A stretch of 64,000 nucleotides of DNA from Paenibacillus baekrokdamisoli (GTDB taxonomy: Bacteria > Bacillota > Bacilli > Paenibacillales > Paenibacillaceae): assembly GCF_003945345.1 (NCBI RefSeq), contig NZ_AP019308.1:4419501-4483500 (forward strand), read 5' to 3'. The number at the start of each line of letters is the position of its first letter. The stretch's first letter is position 1. The translations under genes were made by a program, and so were the position numbers. The notes under the pieces were generated by a model that did no database searches, was not told the DNA's origin, and worked only from the letters and a program-made list of their open reading frames with translations. Below, in pieces: positions 18,800-27,388 of the stretch.

Positions 18800-18924
18800 C
18801 CATTCAGGTTACTCACTGGGGTTATTTTGCCACACTCATTGGTGGCAAATATCTGGAATACGAAGTCATGCGCGACGACGATCTCTTATCTCAACTTCTG
18901 CGGCTTTCCAGTGATTTTTAGCAC
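18800..18924 (+). pseudogene. YqaJ-like recombinase, C-terminal fragment
   Basis: A plus-strand frame reads PIQVTHWGYFATLIGGKY then LEYEVMRDDDLLSQLL and RLSSDF before a stop near 18924. YqaJ-type viral recombinase nucleases end with (V/A)LIGG..(x)n..ERDDELI..L....DFW, and this matches. Only the tail is readable, and the frame is closed just upstream. It adds a phage recombination gene to the list of the element's relics. Confidence 0.45.
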
Positions 18925-19090
18925 CTCTGTATGTTGTTACTTGCGGAAGAATATTAGACAAACCTCCGCGCAAGATTTCACAATCAAAATATATATTATA
19001 GACTAGACATCATGCTAGATGATGGTCGCCATAAAAAGAGGCCGGAACGTAGGGTTCGGAGCATAGAAGCAATAATATCTCTTCCCCCTT

Positions 19091-19435
19091 CTATTTTTTA
19101 TCCCTAAACCATAATAGTTGCTTCACAAAGCTATAGATATCTTCTTGCTCTTCTTTTGTTCTTCCCTTAAGCTCGTAGGCGATCCTCTCAATAAATGATG
19201 AATCTGCCCTTTCCGCAACAACTTTATCGAACTGAAACAACTCTTCAATCCCAACATCCAACGCAGTCGCAATTTTTTCAAGACTAATAATGGTCGCACT
19301 TTTCTCACCACGTTCAACCTGTCCGATATATGAAGTGTTAATTCCAGCTTTAAATGCCAGCTTCTCCTGGCTTAAACCCCTATGTTGTCTTAAAGCTCTA
19401 ATCTTTTCTCCGACAAGTATAACGACGTCACTCAC
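19091..19435 (-). CDS. XRE-family (Cro/CI-type) transcriptional regulator
   Basis: 114 residues with an N-terminal helix-turn-helix (KIRALRQHRGLSQEKLAFKA, GINTSYIGQVERGEKSATI) and a C-terminal charged tail (GRTKEEQEDIYSFVKQLLWF). It is the only leftward gene between the rightward RadC and the propeller gene. That position is typical of an element repressor transcribed away from the genes it controls, so a role in keeping the element silent is likely. Confidence 0.88.
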   Translation of the reverse strand: MSDVVILVGEKIRALRQHRGLSQEKLAFKAGINTSYIGQVERGEKSATIISLEKIATALDVGIEELFQFDKVVAERADSSFIERIAYELKGRTKEEQEDIYSFVKQLLWFRDKK

Positions 19436-19892
19436 AAGTTCTCACCTATCTTCCATACACTTATATGAAAACGATAGACGGAACCAGAATTAGCAACAAC
19501 ATCCTATAGTATTTATATTAAACAGTGACTATAGGCGTTGTATTTTGTTGTCGAATTGCATATAATTATAGAAAATCATGGAAACCCTTGTAGATATCAG
19601 TTACACTCTTCACTATGTGGAATGATTCAATAGACCCATGACTAATTACATTATTGGAGGAGTATTAGATGAAAACCATTAGTATATTACAACGAGGACC
19701 CTGACCATCTCCAAGCAAAATCAATTAGATATCAACCACAAACAGAGTGGTCTAACGACTCCAAGTTCAGCAATATTGGTTCGGAAAAGCCACGGTAAAA
19801 AAGTCAGAGCACGGCGACTGGCAATTGATTAATTACGAAGTTTCCCTCAAGTAATGAGCTAATTTAATATGATCCAGAAAGGTGATAGTCCT
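19436..19892. other. Divergent promoter region of the XRE gene
   Basis: About 450 bases with no convincing gene. It must carry the outward promoters of the XRE regulator and the secreted propeller protein. A short frame starting at 19670 after a GGAGG site (MKTISILQRGP) is too short to support. Confidence 0.4.
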
Positions 19893-22142
19893 ATGAAAAA
19901 GTGGTTTTTTACTCTCTTATTTATTATCATTTGTCTGTTTATGAGCAATTCAGCTCTTGCAAAATCATCAGTCAATCTTCCAGTCGTTAATACATATGTC
20001 AGTGGGAATGCAAATCATTTGCTCATCAGTTCAGATAGCAAATATGCCTTTACAGCTGGTAACTCTCAAGCCTATATCTGGCGATTAAATGGCGGTCAAA
20101 GTAAAGAGATCGTCGATTTATCCTATCAATTCGTTCGTGACGCTGCTTTTAGCCCCGATGGGCAGCAACTTGTTGTTTCTGCTGGCGCACCTTACAGTTC
20201 GTTATCATCACAGCTCGTATTCTATGATAGTCAGTCCGGGAATGAAACCAAGAAAATTTCGGTAGGCTATGATAATATGGCGAACTCCCTTGCCTTTTCA
20301 AACGATGGCAAATCACTCGTTATCGGCTTAAGAGGACAAATCTCCATCATTGATCTTACGTCTAACACAGAAAAATTAAAGCTGTCGATCAATCAATATG
20401 CTAATATTATTCGATTCCATCCAAAACAAGATCAATTTGCAGTAGTAATCTGCGAAGATTATCGGGATGGAGAACCAGTTATTCTTCAAATTCGAGATGC
20501 TCATACGGGAGAGATTCTTAAATCCTTTGGTGACATCCTCCCTAAATGGATTTATAACGATAGAGACTTTCTTGATATGGCTTATTCTCCGGATGGGAAA
20601 TATTTGATTCTTTCTACTCAAAACGGACAATCAGGTACGCTAGTATTCGATGTGCAAAATGATTATAAGCGGATTGCCACTATCTCTCAAAATGGCAGTG
20701 TATCATTCAATGCAGATAGCACCCTTGCAGTCATTGGAAATCAAGTTTTTCGTGTCAATCAATTTGGGAAGCCATTGAATGGGATATCAAGTGATTTAGT
20801 GAATCCTTATTTAGTGAATTTATCTCCAGATGGACGGTATCTAGTGACTTTATACCAGGACAAAGTGAGAGTATTTGATGCCGCTTCATTATCTAAAATG
20901 AAAGTAGAAGTTTCAGGCCGTAGTGAGGGTTATGTCCCTTCCCCAGTTGTTGTGAATGGAACGGGGATGTTTCCAATTGGTAAAATCCTTAACGTTCTTG
21001 ACATCAGTGGAACAGAGACAGTCGTTCGCGATCCCAAACCAACTTATTCCTATGTAACTTTTCGTGGAAGTTGTTATGCTATATCCGAAGGAAAAACCGA
21101 GGTTACAGAATATGTAGTAGATGAATCAGGAGTCTGCTTTGAGCCAACCGGGAAAGTCTATAAACTTGAAAAAGCAGCTCTATATGTTGATAGGGAAGGA
21201 ATCTATGTACCGCTGAGTTTCATCTCAGAAGTCATCGTTGGTCCTAAAAATGACACGATATACCAGTCAGATGACAATATTTTGGTATTTAACATGTATA
21301 CATGGGATGAGTTGGATTCTAAAGAACCAGAGAAACCAAATAAACCAACCATTCCAGTTACTATACCAATTACACTAGCAATGAAAATTAATAGCCCCTG
21401 GCTTCTGACCACAGATGATGGAAATCTATTCGACGACAAGGACCATAATGTTACACCCGTTACTCGCCAAGGCACAACGCTCCTGCCTATCGCGCCGATC
21501 ATTAGCAAATTAGGCGGTAAAACGACATGGAACAGCACCGAGAAAAAAGTTACGATAACACTCAATAAAAATACGATAGAATTATGGATTGATCGTAAAA
21601 CTGCATTAGTAAACGGAGTTAGTAAAGCGTTAACTGTCCCTCCAACTTCTATTAAGGGCAGAACGATGATCCCTGTAAGATTTGTAACTGAAAATCTCGG
21701 TGCTGATGTAAAATGGTATAAGGATTCGCAGATGTTGGTAATTTACTATGGCGGTGCAGTGGAAAACGCCACCGATTTATTCACCTTCGAATATAAGCTC
21801 ACCTTACTCGATCCTTATCAAAAGAAAGAGGATAATAAGACGACGCTTGAAGATGTAGTGAAGGAAAATCAAAAGAAACATGACCAAGTAAAATATAACG
21901 ATAAAGACCCGTTAGATTATTATGGAAAAATGATACATGTTGGGGACATTGTCGATTCAGGTACATTCGATGGGGTCGTAAAGAAAATCAACGGAACAAA
22001 AGTACTCGTCTACTGGAATCATGCCAGTTTCTTAGTTGATACAGGCAAGGAAAAAGAAACGGCTGCATTGTTCGGAATCAAGTGGCTCTCTGAACAGTGG
22101 GTAGAAGCTAAAACGGTTACGTTTAGTGGATCTGGGTACTGA
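19893..22142 (+). CDS. Secreted beta-propeller protein with copper amine oxidase-like stalk domains
   Basis: 749 residues. A signal peptide (MKKWFFTLLFIIICLFM to about SALA) is followed by WD40/TolB-like propeller repeats with SPDG marks (AFSPDGQQLVVSAG, AYSPDGKYLILST, NLSPDGRYLVTLY) to about residue 340. Then come two copies of the 'stalk' domain first seen at the N-terminus of copper amine oxidases, the second complete (TRQGTTLLPIAPIISKLGG ... KGRTMIPVRFVTENLGADVK), and a charged C-terminal region of about 130 residues. Stalk domains are abundant in Paenibacillus exported proteins and probably mediate surface contacts. An upstream ATG at 19869 has no ribosome site; AAAGGTGAT precedes 19893. 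It is odd cargo inside the element. Confidence 0.8.
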   Translation: MKKWFFTLLFIIICLFMSNSALAKSSVNLPVVNTYVSGNANHLLISSDSKYAFTAGNSQAYIWRLNGGQSKEIVDLSYQFVRDAAFSPDGQQLVVSAGAPYSSLSSQLVFYDSQSGNETKKISVGYDNMANSLAFSNDGKSLVIGLRGQISIIDLTSNTEKLKLSINQYANIIRFHPKQDQFAVVICEDYRDGEPVILQIRDAHTGEILKSFGDILPKWIYNDRDFLDMAYSPDGKYLILSTQNGQSGTLVFDVQNDYKRIATISQNGSVSFNADSTLAVIGNQVFRVNQFGKPLNGISSDLVNPYLVNLSPDGRYLVTLYQDKVRVFDAASLSKMKVEVSGRSEGYVPSPVVVNGTGMFPIGKILNVLDISGTETVVRDPKPTYSYVTFRGSCYAISEGKTEVTEYVVDESGVCFEPTGKVYKLEKAALYVDREGIYVPLSFISEVIVGPKNDTIYQSDDNILVFNMYTWDELDSKEPEKPNKPTIPVTIPITLAMKINSPWLLTTDDGNLFDDKDHNVTPVTRQGTTLLPIAPIISKLGGKTTWNSTEKKVTITLNKNTIELWIDRKTALVNGVSKALTVPPTSIKGRTMIPVRFVTENLGADVKWYKDSQMLVIYYGGAVENATDLFTFEYKLTLLDPYQKKEDNKTTLEDVVKENQKKHDQVKYNDKDPLDYYGKMIHVGDIVDSGTFDGVVKKINGTKVLVYWNHASFLVDTGKEKETAALFGIKWLSEQWVEAKTVTFSGSGY

Positions 22143-22172
22143 TGAACTGCATTACCAAGTAAAATTCCATAG

Positions 22173-22212
22173 AGTACACAGAGGCATTCTAAGCCATCTG
22201 TGTACTTTTTTT
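22173..22212 (+). terminator. Terminator of the propeller gene
   Basis: AGTACACAGA (22173-22182) pairs with TCTGTGTACT (22197-22206), with GGC/GCC inside, followed by a run of T. Confidence 0.85.
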
Positions 22213-22312
22213 ATCTCTACAAAGGAAAATTTAATGAAGAATAACGCCCAATAATGGTTTGCAATGTGTATTAATGAACAATTTAATAAACAAAACTAAA
22301 GGATGACAAATA

Positions 22313-22537
22313 ATGTATGATGATTATAATGAAATAATAACGATAGAAGAACTCGCAGCAATTTTACGAATTGGCATGAATAGTGCTTATAAACTGGTAC
22401 ACTCAGGGGAAATATCGTCGTTTAGAGTTAATAATTCACATAGAATTCAACGGAGTGCAGTTACTGATTTCATTATCAGCAGGAGCACCAGTTACAGCCG
22501 ACTAAGGAGATTATTGAGTGAGCAATGTTATACATAA
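22313..22537 (+). CDS. Helix-turn-helix DNA-binding protein (excisionase-like)
   Basis: 74 residues: TIEELAAILRIGMNSAYKLV followed by HSGEISSFRVNNSHRIQRSA, the HTH_17/MerR-like fold of excisionases and plasmid DNA-binding proteins. AAAGGATG lies 7 bases upstream. It overlaps the next gene by 13 bases. It may be a regulator or origin-binding protein of the primase module; the element carries a second such protein next to the integrase, which is the better candidate for Xis. Confidence 0.8.
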   Translation: MYDDYNEIITIEELAAILRIGMNSAYKLVHSGEISSFRVNNSHRIQRSAVTDFIISRSTSYSRLRRLLSEQCYT

Positions 22538-23925
22538 ATTCAACATCACCAGAAACAATGAAAATGCTGACCAGTATATACAATTTGCCAGCACGTGGGC
22601 CCAAGGGGATTACCAAGCCTTCAATACTGGCTGAGTATGTATTCGAGAAGTGTTTCCATCTAATACCGAATGAAATTAAGGAGTTCTTTAACGTCGGGGG
22701 AAAAACAAACTCTATTCTAAAGTCCGAATTAATTATGCATATGATAATTAATGCATATATGGTCCACCTTGCTGACACCGAAGGGAACATAAAGCGAAAC
22801 GGGTCTTTGTTTACTAAGGTAAATAAATTTTTTGAAATTTCAAATACTGACGAAAAGAAGCCAGTAAGTGACTTATTCGGATCTAAGGATCTTCCCCGAG
22901 TTGCAAATGAACACTTTAATAAATTAGGAATTCACTGGATTTTGCCTCCTTTGAGCAACAGTTCCCATGCCATCCCTGCCTTCGCATCTCCATTAATTGC
23001 ATTTCAAGCTGTTCATGTTGATTCCCATAAGGTCATGAAAAGCTACACCGATAGTCAACATAGCCGCAACTTTCTCAAGCAGCATAAGGATAAGGGCGCG
23101 AAACTGCACTTGCATTTTTACGATAATTTTAAATATCTGCTAGATCAATTCCCTACTATCGACAAAATTGAACGCCTGTTCGAAAATAATCGATTAGTGT
23201 ATCATCCTACCCTCAACAGGATTCTTTTTGAACGTGAGTATCAAATAGGACTCGCAAGTAAGATCGCAATAATAACTTACCAATTTCCCGATGAAGTCAA
23301 AAATCAATACTATCGAATATTGAGCACAATCGCTATGCTCCCCAATGTTAATGGTAGATTGTATTATTTAACCGCTATCATACTTGGAATCCCCTTAACT
23401 TCTCGAAGTAATGGAAGCCAAGTGCTTCAATCATTAACTATAGACGAGCATTTAATCAGAATTAATAAATTAAGCACTTCTCTTATAGGCATGGGGTTGA
23501 TAACCATCCCAGTTATGGAGGCCTATTTTCTATACTTATGTAACAAGGGAAACTTCCCATTTGAAAATATGAATATGAAAACTGTCATGGAGAATTACGG
23601 ACAAATGAGTTTTATCGATGACCGAGTTGAGCCAGTAAACGTTCTACGTTATGGTGTAAAAATGCCGGGTGCAAGATTGGAGGGCGAATGGGAACTTGTT
23701 GACTTACCCTTTGCTCGGATTCGAGATATTATAATAAACCTCAATAGAGCTTTAGATATTCAAAGGGATTCTTTGAGTAATATTTACTTGACACCACATC
23801 AATACTTAAAAGAGAATGGCTTAGACAAATATGATCTGCTGTCGTTAAATGAGGATCAAGTGGTCCGTGCTGTTTCGGAAGTTATCAAAGAAAAATACTT
23901 TCCTTATATATCAAACAGTCGTTGA
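22525..23925 (+). CDS. Unknown protein of the primase module, 466 residues
   Basis: No family is recognised. The protein is largely helical, soluble and basic, without signal peptide, membrane segments, nucleotide-binding loop or obvious metal site. A conserved-looking HILPxLxxxxHAIPAFA-type stretch (WILPPLSNSSHAIPAFASPL near residue 138) stands out. The ATG overlaps the HTH gene by 13 bases with AAGGAG 14 bases upstream, suggesting coupled translation. Next come a 188-residue unknown protein and a D5 primase, so a role in replication, origin recognition or maintenance of the element is the likeliest guess. Confidence 0.65.
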   Translation: MLYINSTSPETMKMLTSIYNLPARGPKGITKPSILAEYVFEKCFHLIPNEIKEFFNVGGKTNSILKSELIMHMIINAYMVHLADTEGNIKRNGSLFTKVNKFFEISNTDEKKPVSDLFGSKDLPRVANEHFNKLGIHWILPPLSNSSHAIPAFASPLIAFQAVHVDSHKVMKSYTDSQHSRNFLKQHKDKGAKLHLHFYDNFKYLLDQFPTIDKIERLFENNRLVYHPTLNRILFEREYQIGLASKIAIITYQFPDEVKNQYYRILSTIAMLPNVNGRLYYLTAIILGIPLTSRSNGSQVLQSLTIDEHLIRINKLSTSLIGMGLITIPVMEAYFLYLCNKGNFPFENMNMKTVMENYGQMSFIDDRVEPVNVLRYGVKMPGARLEGEWELVDLPFARIRDIIINLNRALDIQRDSLSNIYLTPHQYLKENGLDKYDLLSLNEDQVVRAVSEVIKEKYFPYISNSR

Positions 23926-23940
23926 TTTTGCATTACAACA

Positions 23941-23981
23941 AATGGGGTTGTCTCTCTTACGAGAGCAGCTCCATTTTTTTA
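23941..23981 (+). terminator. Terminator after the 466-residue gene
   Basis: Imperfect hairpin: AATGGGG...TCTCTC pairs with GAGAG...CTCCATT, TTAC loop, then seven T. Confidence 0.8.
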
Positions 23982-24131
23982 GTTTCGCATTATATCATAA
24001 TGTAACATTAAAAACTAGACGTTTTTCCTAAAAAAGTGGCATTGTTTGCCGAGAGTTTTTTGGAATTTTATGAAGTATGATTCATTTACAGAGGCGATTC
24101 ACAAAAACGAATTCTAAGGAGAGAGAAACGA

Positions 24132-24698
24132 ATGATCCCAAAAACTTTGCTCAATGACATGACCGAAAAGGAAAACAAGCTTGCTTTTCTGCAATTAAAA
24201 AAGAAATTGGATATTCAGTTATTGGCTAGTAACGGGGAAGAATCCTGCGCTGTTATCGATGATACATTACTTCACCCGTTCAATCTAATCATTGCTGTTG
24301 TAAGTAACGAGGGAAGATCCTGTATTGGTCAATATGCCAAGAAGAATTTTTCATACCATTCCACTCTGCCAACCAATTTAACAAGAGTTTGGGTAGACTG
24401 TCGGGATGAGGGCATTAAATTTCATGTCAATAGCAACGGAAAACATTTTGAACTTTCTAATGATAAGGATACCCCTAACGACATGTTAATGATTGTAATC
24501 CTCCATTGCCCTGATTTTGTTCAGCTTTCATTATACGATGGACAACTAGCTTTACAGAAGGTAAGTCATATATTCACATCTTCAAAACACGCAGGCGACA
24601 AAATCAATGTCGTAGCTCACAGTATGCTCAATCGGTATTTTCCAGGATTGTTTGAACATCTACTCCAACTTGAAGGTGATAATCATGAGTCTCAATAA
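24132..24698 (+). CDS. Unknown protein upstream of the primase, 188 residues
   Basis: Begins MIPKTLLNDMTEKENKLAFL with AAGGAGAG upstream. I recognise no domain. It is probably alpha/beta, with no membrane segments. Its end overlaps the start of the primase gene by 14 bases (ATG 24685, stop 24698), so the two are probably translated together and may act together, for example as a primase accessory or as a small archaeo-eukaryotic-type primase part that I cannot identify from motifs. Confidence 0.65.
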   Translation: MIPKTLLNDMTEKENKLAFLQLKKKLDIQLLASNGEESCAVIDDTLLHPFNLIIAVVSNEGRSCIGQYAKKNFSYHSTLPTNLTRVWVDCRDEGIKFHVNSNGKHFELSNDKDTPNDMLMIVILHCPDFVQLSLYDGQLALQKVSHIFTSSKHAGDKINVVAHSMLNRYFPGLFEHLLQLEGDNHESQ

Positions 24699-26427
24699 GC
24701 GTATACTGCATGGTAAAGAAGATCTCTCCCATTACAATGCATACGATGAGGCACTAAAGAACTTATCAACCGGAAGGCTAAGTCGAGAAAAATTGGAACC
24801 AAAAAACACTGAATTTACGAATACTGATTATACCAACATCAACAAAGGTAGTATTCAAAACAATTATGGTCAACCCCATGATATATACAAAGATGAGTTC
24901 GATGTAACCTCTTCCACTCTTACACGAGGTAAGGTAGGGAAAACATACCATAAACAGCACAACGACCAGATTGACGGACGCATAGAGAAAACAGCCGACA
25001 TCATACCAATCGCTCCCGGCAATCAAATTGATGATGCAAGCAAAGTGCCAGATTCACGGGTACCAATTGATGTTCAAGCAAAAATAGCATTTCTTAAAAA
25101 GCGGAAAGTACTATGCTGTGGTGATATTGTATACCTCTATGAGGACGATTTTGGTTGCTATGAGGAACAAACCGAAATAAGTCTTTTTGTGGCTATTCGA
25201 AAAAGTTTAAGCCCAGAAATGGATATGAAACTAGGAAAATACAAACTTACTGATGTTGTTCATCGCATAGTCAGTAGTCCAGATCATCAAACTACAAACG
25301 ATAAGTTTGACAGTCATACCCATTTAATCAACTTTAAGAATTGTGTGTTTAACATCAAGGACGAAACGACTTTTCCCCACAGTCCTGACTATCTATTCAC
25401 TAGTTACATTGATGCCGAATACGGAGAAAAAGATCCCCGTATTCAGGTTTATCACTCGAATCAAAATGGCAAACACTCAAGCCATGGCTACTACTTTTTG
25501 AAGTTTTTAGAAGATTGCACACACGGCGATCCACTCAAAATGAAGTCTCTGCAGCAATTAACAGGATACATAATCAGCAACGAATGGCGGGCTAAAAAGT
25601 TCTTCGTCATGATTGGCCTCCCGCATACAGGAAAAAGCGTTTGGTTGTCGTTATGGAGTTCGTTAATTGGTCCTAAATATACAACAGCAATGTCATTAAA
25701 ACAATTGGGTGAAACACGGTTTATGGTAGCAGAGTTGTTTAAATCGAAGCTAAATATTAGCGCAGAAATGGACACGAACGGTTCTATAAAGGCTTCTGAT
25801 GTCATTAAGACCGTAACAGGAGGCGACCTCGTGACAGGAGAAAAGAAAGGGAAGGATGCCTTTCATTTCTATGGAAAGACCAAGCTCGTAGCAGCAGGCA
25901 ATCACATGCCGTTACTTGAAAAACTTGATGGCACATCAGCCTTTACCGACCGAATATTATTTTTAATTTTCAAAAATATCATTCCAGAAGAACAGAGGGA
26001 TAAGACATTAATGGAAAAGTTGATTAACGAGAAATCATTTATCGTTGAATGGGCACTAGAAGGATTACGCGAGTTGATGAAAAACAACCTGGTTTTCACA
26101 GAGAGCGTGGACGCACATGCTTTCAAGCTACGCTATATCAATGAGATAAATAACGTTACAGAATTTATCAGTGACATGTGCCATATAAACCTAGCCAACA
26201 AAGAATGTAAGGTGCATCGCAAAGTCATATTCCCTATATACAATCAATACTGTCTCGATAACGGCTATAAATCACTCAGTAGACAGGAATTTTTCGCTGA
26301 AATCTTAAATCTCAACGTAAAGCCGGGAAAAATTAGAATTAATGATTCTACACCTTTGGAAGGATTTCGAGGCCTTCGACTTTTAACTCGAGATGAACGG
26401 AAATTAAAACTTATAGAAGAACAGTAA
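24685..26427 (+). CDS. D5-type phage/plasmid primase-helicase (SF3)
   Basis: 580 residues. The C-terminal half is an SF3 helicase: Walker A GLPHTGKSVWLSLWSSL near residue 320, Walker B-like KLNISAEMDTNG, and motif C KTKLVAAGNHMPLLE with the conserved AGNHxP. The D5_N region (FLEDCTHGDPLKMKSLQQLT) precedes it. The first 150 residues are low in conservation and probably disordered. Such proteins unwind and prime DNA for plasmid, phage and satellite replication. AAGGTGAT precedes the ATG at 24685; the longer frame from 24652 lacks a site. No separate replication initiator is seen, so this protein with the 466-residue and HTH proteins may serve. Confidence 0.88.
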   Translation: MSLNKRILHGKEDLSHYNAYDEALKNLSTGRLSREKLEPKNTEFTNTDYTNINKGSIQNNYGQPHDIYKDEFDVTSSTLTRGKVGKTYHKQHNDQIDGRIEKTADIIPIAPGNQIDDASKVPDSRVPIDVQAKIAFLKKRKVLCCGDIVYLYEDDFGCYEEQTEISLFVAIRKSLSPEMDMKLGKYKLTDVVHRIVSSPDHQTTNDKFDSHTHLINFKNCVFNIKDETTFPHSPDYLFTSYIDAEYGEKDPRIQVYHSNQNGKHSSHGYYFLKFLEDCTHGDPLKMKSLQQLTGYIISNEWRAKKFFVMIGLPHTGKSVWLSLWSSLIGPKYTTAMSLKQLGETRFMVAELFKSKLNISAEMDTNGSIKASDVIKTVTGGDLVTGEKKGKDAFHFYGKTKLVAAGNHMPLLEKLDGTSAFTDRILFLIFKNIIPEEQRDKTLMEKLINEKSFIVEWALEGLRELMKNNLVFTESVDAHAFKLRYINEINNVTEFISDMCHINLANKECKVHRKVIFPIYNQYCLDNGYKSLSRQEFFAEILNLNVKPGKIRINDSTPLEGFRGLRLLTRDERKLKLIEEQ

Positions 26428-26431
26428 GTTT

Positions 26432-26554
26432 TAATGGCTACCTTGGCTACATCATCTAAAAGTCCCGCATTTCTAAGCAATTCTAGCATTCCTTTCGTAG
26501 CTCGTAATGTCTACATTACCGCTACAATGAGCTACAATAACAACCATTCGCTAC
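26432..26554. repeat. GCTAC repeat region, candidate replication origin
   Basis: In about 120 non-coding bases after the primase gene GCTAC occurs at 26437, 26446, 26521, 26531 and 26550, with GTAGC at 26497. A 7-base inverted repeat GTAATGT-CT-ACATTAC lies at 26504-26519. Clustered short repeats next to a primase-helicase gene are what an origin recognised by the element's proteins would look like. Confidence 0.35.
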
Positions 26555-26628
26555 AACACACGCGTCAATCACCCTATCACAAATATATATTATTCATCTG
26601 ACAGTACATAGAAAGAGGTGAACTCCCT

Positions 26629-27023
26629 ATGCTTTCTAATAAAGATTTATATTGGGTAAACGAAGATCATAAACAGAATTTCCATCGATGCATTGCACAA
26701 TTTAAGTACCACAATAGTGCGGCTCATCCTGAAATATTCAAATGCTTTTTACTTAAAGCTCAACTCAGTGGACCATTTGACTGGTATTTCGAGAGATTAG
26801 AAGTCACTACAGAAGTTGATTCTGATATCGATTCCTTTGCCAAGGGCGATACATCGCCCCTAACCGGCCAAACAACTGCTCTCGTTCGTCTAGCTCTAAA
26901 TCTCTGGAACGGTTAGAATTCGATCTTGCAGAAGGCCTTACCATTTGGGATTCCGATCTTTACAGGGTTGCTCTGCAAGCAATCGATCTAAGAAGACGCA
27001 AACTAGAGTTACTCATCCATTAA
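26629..27023 (+). pseudogene. DUF6075-like protein, frameshifted
   Basis: 95 residues read from a good AGAGGTGA-ATG to LVRLALNLWNG and a TAG at 26914. Just past this, in another frame, the protein continues RLEFDLAEGLTIWDSDLYRV then ALQAIDLRRRKLELLIH to a stop at 27023. Together they match the layout of DUF6075 proteins: an N-terminal YWVNEDHKQNF-type start, the ALVxLALNLWNG block, then the WDxxxYRVALQAIxLRR end. DUF6075 proteins are of unknown function and common on Bacillota plasmids and islands. A one-base change has probably inactivated it, unless programmed shifting occurs. Confidence 0.6.
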
Positions 27024-27053
27024 CACACAACCTATTTCAGGAGAGTGAATCGA

Positions 27054-27305
27054 ATGAACCATACTCAGCAACTAGTTACAACTAACCCAAACTTAACTCA
27101 TCAAAATCAGGTCCAAACTTATAATACACTCACATTTTCTGAAGCTTGGGAGTTCTTCTTCCAAGGAAAAATATCCAAGGATAAGCTCTATAGCGAAGTA
27201 CGGGCTGGTAAAATCCCCCACCTTCGCTTAGGAACCAAAATTTTGTTCAGAAGTGCCACCTTGGAAACTTGGTTCCAACAACAGGAACTTAATAGCATAC
27301 GTTAA
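27054..27305 (+). CDS. Excisionase-type HTH protein (probable Xis)
   Basis: 83 residues: after a short tail, TFSEAWEFFFQGKISKDKLY and EVRAGKIPHLRLGTKILFRS with ATLETWF form the winged-helix HTH_17 domain of excisionases. It lies 83 bases before the integrase gene in the same direction, the usual xis-int arrangement. I place the start at the ATG 27054 with AGGAG upstream; a GTG at 27045 is in frame and possible. Confidence 0.8.
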   Translation: MNHTQQLVTTNPNLTHQNQVQTYNTLTFSEAWEFFFQGKISKDKLYSEVRAGKIPHLRLGTKILFRSATLETWFQQQELNSIR

Positions 27306-27388
27306 AACCGTATTGGAAGGCTCGTGTCTCTCACAAGCCTTCCAATTTATGAGGATTGGGTAATTGAGCAGAATCAGGAGGTAATTAT

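Noticed and set aside
27045..27053. GTG start for the excisionase-type gene
   Set aside because: The ATG nine bases later has better spacing to AGGAG.
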